Assembly (NCBI GenBank): GCA_963795935.1
Contig: CAWCJO010000005.1
Coordinates: forward strand, 62,001 to 126,000
DNA from: JAICMB01 sp963795935
GTDB lineage: Bacteria; Acidobacteriota; Terriglobia; Bryobacterales; Bryobacteraceae
Direction: 5' to 3'
DNA length: 64,000 nt
Positions 56,673-64,000 of this stretch are shown piece by piece (the stretch's first letter is position 1; each line of letters opens with the position of its first letter). The notes below the pieces were generated by a model. The model had not been told where the DNA came from and made no database searches. It saw nothing but the letters and a program-made list of their open reading frames with translations. The position numbers and the translations under genes are program-made.

Positions 56673-59301
56673 ATGGATTTCAATCGCTTCACTGAAAAAT
56701 TACAGGACGCCGTGCGCGAGGCGCAGTCCATCGCGGTTCGGAACGGCAACCAGCAGGTCGACGTCGAGCATCTGCTATTGGCCCTCTTGGACCAGGAAGG
56801 CGGGCTGACGCCGTCCCTTTTGAACAAGGCAGATGTCCGCGTCGACACTTTGCGGTCGCGGCTGGAACAGGAAATCAATCGCCTGCCGAAAGTTTCGGGA
56901 CCGGCGGGGGGTCCGGGGCAGGTATTCGTGACGCCGCGGCTGCAGGGCGTGCTCACGAAGGCCGAGGACGAAGCCAAGCGCCTGAAGGACGACTACATTT
57001 CGGTTGAGCACGCGCTGTTGGCGATGGCCGAGGAACACGGCGCGACGGGGCGCCTGTTGAAGGAATTTGGCCTGTCGCGCGATCGTTTAATGAAGGCTCT
57101 GCAGGAGGTGCGCGGCAATCAGCGCGTGACGAACCCCAACCCGGAGGCGAGCTATGAAGCGCTCGAGAAATACGGCCGCGATCTGACGCAATTGGCGTCG
57201 CAGGGCAAGCTCGATCCGGTGATCGGACGCGACGAAGAGATACGGCGCGTGATGCAGGTGCTGTCGCGCCGCACGAAGAATAACCCGGTGCTGATCGGCG
57301 ATCCCGGCGTGGGCAAGACCGCGATCGTGGAGGGTTTGGCGCAGCGGATCATACGCGGGCGATGTTCCGGAGGGGTTGAAGGACCGGCGCGTGGTGGCGC
57401 TCGACATGGGCGCGCTGATCGCGGGCGCGAAATTCCGCGGCGAGTTTGAGGAGCGGCTCAAGGCGGTGCTGAAAGAGGTGCAGTCGTCCGCGGGCCAGAT
57501 CATTCTTTTTATCGACGAATTGCACACCGTGGTGGGGGCGGGGAAGGCGGAAGGCTCCATGGACGCGGGCAACCTGCTGAAGCCGATGCTGGCGCGCGGG
57601 GAGCTGCACTGCATCGGCGCGACCACGCTCGACGAGTACCGCAAATACATCGAAAAAGACGCCGCGCTGGAGCGCCGTTTCCAGACCGTGCTGGTGGATC
57701 AGCCGACGGTGGAGGACACCATCTCGATTTTGCGCGGGCTGCGCGAGCGCTATGAGGTGCATCACGGCGTGCGCATCAAGGATTCGGCGCTGGTGGCGGC
57801 GGCGGTGCTGTCGAATCGTTATATTCAGGACCGCTTTTTGCCGGATAAAGCCATCGACCTGGTGGATGAAGCGGCGGCGAAGCTGCGCACCGAGATCGAC
57901 TCGATGCCGGCGGAGCTGGACCAGATTCTGCGCCGCGGGATGCAGCTTGAAATCGAGCGCCAGGCGCTGAAGAAGGAGACCGACACGGCGTCGAAGGAGC
58001 GGCTGGGAAAAGTCGAGAAAGAGTTGGCGGAGCTGAAGACGGCGGGCACCGCGCTGGAATCGCAATGGCAGGCGGAGAAGGAGGCGGTGCAGCGTCTGCG
58101 CGGGATTCGCGAGCGCATCGAAGCCACGAAAATCGAGATCGATCGCGCGGAACGGCAGTACGACCTCAATAAGGCGGCGGAGTTGAAATACGGGACGTTG
58201 TCGGAGCTGGAGCGGCAGCTTGCCTCCGAGCAGGAGCGCCTGGCGCGCAAGCAGACCGCGACGCGGCTTTTGAAGGAAGAGGTGGATGAAGAGGACATCG
58301 CCGCGGTGGTGAGCCGCTGGACGGGCATTCCGGTTTCGAAGTTACTCGAGGGTGAGATGCGCAAGCTCCTGCAACTGGAGGATGAATTGCATCACCGGGT
58401 GGTGGGTCAGGACGAAGCGGTGGTGGCGGTGGCGGAGGCGGTGATGCGGGCGCGCTCCGGTTTGAAAGATCCCAATCGTCCGATCGGCAGTTTTATTTTT
58501 CTGGGTCCGACGGGCGTGGGCAAGACGGAGTTGGCGCGGGCGTTGGCGGAATACCTGTTCGACGACGAAAAGGCCATGATTCGGATCGACATGTCCGAGT
58601 ACCAGGAAAAGCACACGGTGGCGCGGCTGGTGGGAGCGCCTCCCGGATACGTGGGATATGAAGAAGGCGGGCAGTTAACGGAAGCGGCGCGGCGCAAGCC
58701 TTATTCGGTGATCCTGTTCGACGAAATTGAAAAAGCGCATCATGACGTTTTTAACCTGCTGCTGCAAATCCTGGATGACGGGCGGTTGACGGATGGGCAG
58801 GGGCGCACGGTGGACTTCAAGAACACCATCGTGATCATGACGTCGAACATCGGCAGTCATCGCATTTTGGAATATAAGGGGACGTTCGCGGGCGAGGGGT
58901 ATGAGCGGATGAAAGAAGCGGTGCTGGAGGAGTTGCGCCGTCATTTCCGGCCCGAGTTTTTGAATCGCGTGGACGAGACGATCGTGTTCCACGCGCTATC
59001 GGAAGAGCACCTGAAGCAGATTGTCGAGATTCAGCTCGCCGGGCTGCGGCGGCGCCTGGCCGAGCGGCACATCGAAATTGAACTGTCGGATGCCGCGCGC
59101 ACGCAATTGGTGCGCAGCGGATACGATCCGGCCTACGGGGCGCGGCCGTTGAAGCGCGCCCTGCAACGTGAAGTAGAAACACCGTTAGCCCGGCGGATTC
59201 TTGCGGGCGAGGTTCGCGACGGCCAGCACGTGTTTGTCGATGCCGAGGGCGGCGGCTCATTGCGCTTCGAGACCGAGCCGCTGGCCATCTCGCGAATGTA
59301 A
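56673..59301 (+). CDS. clpB: ClpB disaggregase (one extra base near 57354)
   Basis: The start is ATG 56673. The N domain has MDFNRFTEKLQDAVREAQSI and VDVEHLLLALLDQEGGLTPS. The first AAA+ module has GDPGVGKTAIVEGLAQRIIR near residue 208. There CGCGGGCGATG has one G too many, and the frame resumes at DVPEGLKDRRVVALDMGALI. A coiled-coil middle domain (about 410-525) follows. The second module has GPTGVGKTELARALAEYLFD near 610 and the GYVGYEEGG pore loop, ending in RPLKRALQREVETPLARRIL. Corrected length is about 875 residues, normal for ClpB. It rescues aggregated proteins with DnaK. Proteolysis motifs of ClpA are absent, as expected. Confidence 0.93.
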
Positions 59302-59382
59302 GGTGGCGCATACCGGATTGGCCGGCCATGCGTCCAAGTTATTTGAGACTCAGCGACAGTTTAAGAAAAGGATAGAGCAACC

Positions 59383-60885
59383 ATGAATCATTCGTTCCAG
59401 ATACGCCGTTCCACGGCGATCCTCGCGGTGGTCGCCGCGGGGCTCGTTGGAGGACTCGCGGCCAGCATGAGCGTTACGCACAACGTGCCCGTGTTCGTCT
59501 CGAGCGCCCACGCCGCGACGTACGAGCAGGGCGGGTTTAACACCTTCGCTCCGATGCTGAAGCACGTCACTCCGGCGGTGGTCAACATTTCATCGTCGAA
59601 AGTGATGAAGAATCAGCAGGGGGGCGGCCCGGAAGGCCTCTTTGAAGACCCCTTTTTCCGGCGCTTTTTCGGCGGCCGCATGCCGCAGCAACAGCCGCGC
59701 GAGCGGCGGGCCGAGAGCCTCGGCTCGGGCGTAATCGTCAGCCCCGACGGCTACATTCTGACCAACAATCACGTGGTCGAAGGCGCGACGCAAGTTAAAG
59801 TTTCTTTTGCCGATCAGCGCGAATTTCCGGCGAAGGTCATCGGCACGGATAAAGATACCGACATCGCGGTTTTGAAAATCGACCAGCGCAGTTTGCCGGT
59901 GCTGCCGTTCAGCGATTCCTCGCGCGCGCAGGTTGGCGACGTCGTGCTGGCGGTGGGCGATCCCTTCGGACTGGGACAGACCGTCACGATGGGCATCGTC
60001 AGCGCCACCGGCCGCAGCCTGGGGGGCGCGATCGAGCACTACGAGGATTTCATTCAGACCGACGCCTCCATCAATCCCGGCAATTCGGGCGGGGCGCTGG
60101 TGAACTCGCGCGGCGAGCTCGTCGGCATCAATACGGCGATTCTCGCGGGCGACGGCGGGGGCAATCAAGGCATCGGCTTCGCGATTCCGATCAATCTGGC
60201 GCACAACATTATGGACCAGATTCTGAAGAACGGGAAGGTCACGCGCGGCTACATGGGTATTCTGCCGCAGGAAATTACTCCCGACATGGCCAGCGCATTC
60301 GGCAATCCCAACTTGAAGGGCGTTGCGGTCGCGGAAGTGGTGCCGAACGGTCCGGCGCAGAAAGCCGGCCTGCAGGTGGGCGATGTGATTACCGCCATCA
60401 ACGGCACGCCGGTCTCGGATGCGAATCAGTTCCGGCTGCAGATTGCCGGCATGGCTCCGGGGACCAACATCAATCTGAAGATTGTCCGCAACGGTCATGA
60501 GCAGAATCTGGCCATGAATCTGGGTACGCTGCCGAGCGAGAAGAACCCCGGCGACCAGGGTCAGGAAGAGAATGGCGTAAATCCATCGCAGGGCGAAAAG
60601 GGCGCGCTGCAGGGCGTCTCCGTTCAGGCCCTCAGCTCGGATCTGCGCCAGCAGTTGCAGCTTCCCGCCGATACGCGGGGCGTAGTGGTCACGGACGTGG
60701 ACCAATCCTCGCGGGCGGCCGACGCCGGTCTGCAACAGGGCGACGTCATTTCGCAGGTGAATCACCGGCCCGTTACTACCGTGGCGGATTTCAATGCCGC
60801 GGTGCGGGCGGGCAATGGCGGTTCCACGCTGCTGCTGGTGCACCGCAATGGCGGGGCGTTGTTTGTGGTGGTGCAGAACCATTAA
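59383..60885 (+). CDS. degP: Periplasmic serine protease/chaperone DegP (HtrA)
   Basis: The 500-residue product has a signal peptide or anchor (RRSTAILAVVAAGLVGGLAA). The trypsin-like domain has the triad: His in ILTNNHVVEGA (about 130), Asp in DKDTDIAVLKID (about 160) and Ser in NPGNSGGALVNSRGELVGIN (about 235). Two PDZ domains follow (MGILPQEITPDMASAFGNPN to LKIVRNG; LQGVSVQALSSDLRQQLQLP to VHRNGG). A Gln/Gly-rich linker, EKNPGDQGQEENGVNPSQGE, separates them. It lies 81 bp after clpB, consistent with a proteostasis cluster, and ends at a terminator. Confidence 0.96.
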   Translation: MNHSFQIRRSTAILAVVAAGLVGGLAASMSVTHNVPVFVSSAHAATYEQGGFNTFAPMLKHVTPAVVNISSSKVMKNQQGGGPEGLFEDPFFRRFFGGRMPQQQPRERRAESLGSGVIVSPDGYILTNNHVVEGATQVKVSFADQREFPAKVIGTDKDTDIAVLKIDQRSLPVLPFSDSSRAQVGDVVLAVGDPFGLGQTVTMGIVSATGRSLGGAIEHYEDFIQTDASINPGNSGGALVNSRGELVGINTAILAGDGGGNQGIGFAIPINLAHNIMDQILKNGKVTRGYMGILPQEITPDMASAFGNPNLKGVAVAEVVPNGPAQKAGLQVGDVITAINGTPVSDANQFRLQIAGMAPGTNINLKIVRNGHEQNLAMNLGTLPSEKNPGDQGQEENGVNPSQGEKGALQGVSVQALSSDLRQQLQLPADTRGVVVTDVDQSSRAADAGLQQGDVISQVNHRPVTTVADFNAAVRAGNGGSTLLLVHRNGGALFVVVQNH

Positions 60886-60941
60886 CAAGCCGTTCCTAGG
60901 CAATGCGCGGGCTGCGGTTTAGCCGCGCACGAGGTTGATAG

Positions 60942-60982
60942 AAAGGGGCGCAGATTTATTGATAGTCTGCGCCCTTTTCTTT
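60942..60982 (+). terminator. Rho-independent terminator after degP
   Basis: AAAGGGGCGCAGA, an 11-base loop, then TCTGCGCCCTTTTCTTT. A GC stem with a T-rich end separates degP from lon. Confidence 0.85.
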
Positions 60983-61044
60983 GCGGCCTGCATCCAACCT
61001 GTAGGGACCGAACCATTTGCGCTAGGGACCGGGAGGAAACGAAA

Positions 61045-63444
61045 ATGTCTGAAAATACGAATATCCAAACACTGCCGTTGCTGCCGCTGAAGAACACGGT
61101 CCTGTTTCCCTATTTGTTGATGCCGCTGTCGGTGGGCCGTCCGTCCTCGGTAGCGGCGGTGGAGGCGGCGCTGGCCACGGAGGAGAAAGAGATCGTGGTC
61201 TTCTCGCAACGCGATCCAGCGATTGAAATACCGAAGCAGGAAGACCTTTACGGGGTCGGGACGAAGGCCATCATTCGCAAGATGTCGCGCTCCGGAAACG
61301 GCTCGTTGGAGCTGCTGGTGCTGGGCATGGAGCGCGTGGCCCTGATCCGGCTGGACGAATCGGAGCCGTTTCTTGCGGGCGAAAGTCAACCCGCTGCCGT
61401 TGCCGGAAGACAAGAGCGCGGAAGTGGAGGCGCTGCAGGGGGCGCTGGTGGAGCTTGCGACCAGCGCGATCGCGTTGGCGCAGCCGAATTCCTCGCAAGA
61501 GGTCGCGCGGCTGCTCTCGACCAACAATGAAGATCCCTTGCGGCTGGCGTTTCTGCTGGCGTCGATGTTCAGTCTGGACATTGAAAAAGAGCAGCAGTTG
61601 CTCGAATCGAGCTCCCGCGCCGAAGCCCTGCGGCGCATGCATACGTATCTGGCGCACGAGGCGCAGGTATTGGAGCTGCGCAACAAAATCACGTCCGAAG
61701 CGCGCAACGAGATGTCGAAGGAGCAGCGCGATTATCTACTGCGGCAGCAGATGCGCGCGATCCAGCAGGAGCTGGGAGAGAAGGGCGGGGAACAGGCCGA
61801 GGCGGAGCTGCTGCGCGAGCGTCTGGACAAGGCCGACTTGCCGGAAGAGGTGCGCAAGGAAGCCGAGCGAGAACTGTCGCGGCTTGAAAAGCTGCCGCAG
61901 CAGGCTCCCGATTATCACGTCATTCGCACTTATCTGGAATATGTGCTGGAACTGCCTTGGCGCAAGCATACCGACGACAATCTCGATATCGCGAATGCGC
62001 GGCAGGTGCTGGACGAAGACCACTTCAATCTGAAGGACGTGAAGGAGCGCATTCTCGAACAGCTCGGGGTGTTGAAGCTGAATCCGGAAGCGAAGGCTCC
62101 GATCCTGTGCCTCGTCGGACCTCCCGGCGTGGGCAAGACGTCGCTGGGCCAGTCCATCGCGCGCGCGCTGAATCGCAAGTTCGAGCGCATGAGCCTGGGC
62201 GGTCTGCACGATGAGGCGGAACTGCGCGGCCATCGGCGGACGTATATCGGGGCCATGCCCGGCCGCATCATGCAAGCCATGCGGCGCGCGGGGGCGAACA
62301 ATCCCGTGCTGATGCTGGACGAGGTGGACAAGCTGGGGCACGATTTCCGCGGCGATCCGGCGCACGCTCTGCTCGAGGTGCTCGATCCGGAGCAGAACAA
62401 GAGCTTCCGGGATAATTACCTGGATCTGCCGTTCGATCTTTCAAAGACGCTGTTCGTGTGCACCGCGAACGCGCTCGATACCGATTCCTCGTCCGCTGCT
62501 CGACCGCATGGAAATCCTGCGGCTGAGCGGCTACAGCGAAGAGGAAAAGATCCAGATCGCGCGGCGCTTCCTGATCCCGCGGCAGTTGAAGGAGGCGGGA
62601 CTGGCGGCGGAACAGTGCGTTTTCAGCGACGAAGCGTTGCGCAAGATCATCTCGGGGTATACGCGCGAGGCCGGTTTGCGCCGGCTGGAGCGGGCCATCG
62701 GCCGCTTGACGCGCAAAGTGGCGCTGCGCTTCGCGGAGGGTAAGACGGAGGCGGTGAACATCGGCGCCGAGGAGGTGTCCGAGATGCTGGGGCCGGAGCA
62801 GTTCACTCCGGAACAGATGCGCCGCGATCTTCCCGCCGGGCGTTGCGACGGGTCTGGCGTGGACCGAGACGGGCGGCGACGTTCTCTACATCGAAGCGAC
62901 GCTGCTGCCGGACGGCAAGGGAATGACGTTGACGGGGCAGCTCGGCGAAGTGATGCAGGAATCGGCGAAGGCGGCGCAAAGCTACATCTGGGCGCATGCC
63001 GGGGAGCTGGGCATCGATCCGAAGCTTTTCAAGCACTCCGGCGTGCACGTCCACGTTCCGGCGGGCGCGATCCCCAAGGACGGACCTTCGGCGGGCGTGA
63101 CCATGGCGACCGCGCTGACTTCGCTGTACAGCGGCCTGCCGGCGCGCAACGATACGGCGATGACCGGCGAGATCACGCTGACCGGCCTGGTGCTGCCGAT
63201 CGGCGGCGTGAAGGAGAAGGTGCTGGCGGCGCGGCGGGCGGGCATCAAGCGCGTGGTGCTGCCGCGGGCGAATCAGAAAGACATCCGCGAGGTGCCCGAA
63301 GAGGCTCGGGCCGAAATGGAGTTTTTCTTCGCCGACCGCGTCGAGGATGTCCTCAAGATCCTCATCCCGCAGCTTTCGGAGCGATTGTCGCTGGTGCGCA
63401 ATCGTCCCGCTCGACCACGCGGCATAAAATTAAATTTTGATTAA
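61045..63444 (+). CDS. lon: Lon protease (three single-base breaks)
   Basis: The start is ATG 61045 after GGGAGGAAAC. The substrate-binding N domain has TLPLLPLKNTVLFPYLLMPL. Extra bases occur near 61372 (CTTGCGG for CTGCGG), 62483 (ACCGATTCC for ACCATTCC) and 62840 (CCGGGCG for CCGGCG). With these removed the protein is continuous, about 798 residues. AAA+: CLVGPPGVGKTSLGQSIARA, VLMLDEVDKLGHDFRGDPAH and FVCTANALDTIPRPLLDRM. The protease domain has the catalytic Ser in PKDGPSAGVTMATALTSLYS (about 680) and Lys in IGGVKEKVLAARRAGI (about 722). Lon degrades misfolded and regulatory proteins. Three such breaks in one conserved gene point to sequence error more than decay. Confidence 0.93.
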
Positions 63445-63445
63445 G

Positions 63446-63496
63446 GAGCGCAGCGCGCGGAGGGCCAGCCCTCTGCGCGCTGCGCTTTCTGTTTTC
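63446..63496 (+). terminator. Rho-independent terminator after lon
   Basis: GCGCAGCGCGCGGAGGG, loop, CCCTCTGCGCGCTGCGC, then TTTCTGTTTTC. A strong stem with a T-rich tail directly after the lon stop. Confidence 0.88.
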
Positions 63497-63918
63497 GTAA
63501 CGCGAATTACGCGTCTTGTCAGTCGAGATGATCCTTCAGTACTAGCAGGTGACAGATCAGTTACGGTCTGTCGCCAGTACTGTGGTTAGCGGTACCGATT
63601 TTCATGCGAAAGTGCGTGAAAACACCTAGTCAAGACCGTTGACTTGCTGTACACTAGCCATAGTAAAAGATCCTGAGGAGGTGTCCTTTTGCGGGATTGG
63701 CGTATTTCTGATTCTGGGTGTGCCGAGCAGCCCGCTTCCGTACCAAATCATGAAATCGCGTAACTTTCGATGTTCAACGTGGTCTAACAGCCAAGAACCG
63801 GCCCAGTGCGACGGCTGCCTCGTCCGCCGCGCTTCACGGATGTGCTTGATGGCATGTGGTTATAACGCAGATAGGTCTGGTCAACGGGGTCGCACAGAAT
63901 ATATTTGAGGAGGAGTGA
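63497..63918. other. Upstream region of the last gene, with an inverted repeat
   Basis: No gene is recognised. At 63537-63582 CAGTACT, then GACAGA, and on the far side TCTGTC, then AGTACTG form a broken inverted repeat around TCAGTTACGG. It may be an operator, a hairpin or part of the 5' region of the gene at 63919. GC content is lower here than in the rest of the window. Confidence 0.45.
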
Positions 63919-64000
63919 ATGAAAAATGTATTTCTTGGCATTGCGCTGCTTGCTACGAGCGCAATGGCCAACGCTAGTATTATTGTTGTGCTCGATTCGG
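63919..64000 (+). CDS. Start of an exported protein (cut by window end)
   Basis: ATG 63919 follows a strong site (GAGGAGGAGTGA). The visible 27 residues MKNVFLGIALLATSAMANAS and IIVVLDS form a signal peptide with a likely cut after ANA. Nothing can be said of the mature protein. Confidence 0.7.
   Translation, partial: MKNVFLGIALLATSAMANASIIVVLDS

Noticed and set aside
57340..57360. Programmed frameshift in clpB
   Set aside because: A single extra G in GCGGGCG without a slippery heptamer or downstream structure; similar breaks occur in many genes here, so an error is more likely.
63639..63908. An 89-codon plus-strand frame before the last gene
   Set aside because: Composition is not protein-like, there is no ribosome binding site, and it overlaps the probable leader of the gene at 63919.

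Overview
The window is a GC-rich bacterial chromosome segment. It most resembles an acidobacterium of the Bryobacterales/Solibacter type. I infer this from an Oar-like TonB receptor with a carboxypeptidase-regulatory N-terminus, a multiplied family of small secreted proteins with an ATVPFAFH motif, Tat-exported metabolic enzymes and the mix of core genes. The placement rests on remembered family traits, not on a search.

Layout. 1-10.9 kb is an accessory, decaying region. It starts with the 3' part of a sigma-54 activator gene and holds three copies of a secreted-protein cassette. Each cassette has a 20-bp palindrome 126-127 bp before the start codon and a hairpin after the stop. Interleaved are a Tat-exported ThDP enzyme with a cytochrome c, a DUF262/phosphoribosyltransferase pair, and remnants of an HsdR tail, a Fis tail, a VOC protein, a ParE toxin and an inverted, broken IS21 istB. 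11.2-18.8 kb is a catabolic-looking locus: SelA-like PLP enzyme, metal-dependent deacetylase, Oar-like receptor and a divergent LysR regulator.

19.0-25.3 kb is core: ispE, prs, rplY (ctc), pth, rpsF, rpsR, rplI and a HEAT/SEC-C protein. 25.4-30.0 kb is a second scrap zone: a SIR2-domain gene, a new-looking beta-trefoil plus glycine-rich membrane protein, and pieces of a hybrid kinase, a DUF2924 protein and a PIN toxin pair. 30.3-36.7 kb holds uricase, a DinB-like protein, the E2 acyltransferase, lipB, lpd and an MFS transporter. The lipB-E2-dinB chain overlaps by ATGA and would make, lipoylate and re-oxidise a 2-oxoacid dehydrogenase.

37-64 kb mixes signalling, envelope and proteostasis genes: a BvgS-like hybrid kinase, BI-1, an M28 peptidase, a cytochrome b / molybdoenzyme / MsrB operon for exported methionine-sulfoxide repair, a HigBA-like toxin-antitoxin pair with a perfect palindromic operator, a response regulator / porin / cupredoxin / kinase operon, two ECF sigma factors (one of the ECF42 type with a YCII partner), then clpB, degP and lon.

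Caution on reading frames. At least ten otherwise healthy genes, including prs, clpB, lon (three times) and the E2 gene, are broken by small indels, mostly single bases and often in short homopolymers. I read most of these as sequence errors rather than biology, and I kept such genes as CDS with the break noted. Gene fragments that have lost whole domains are called pseudogenes.
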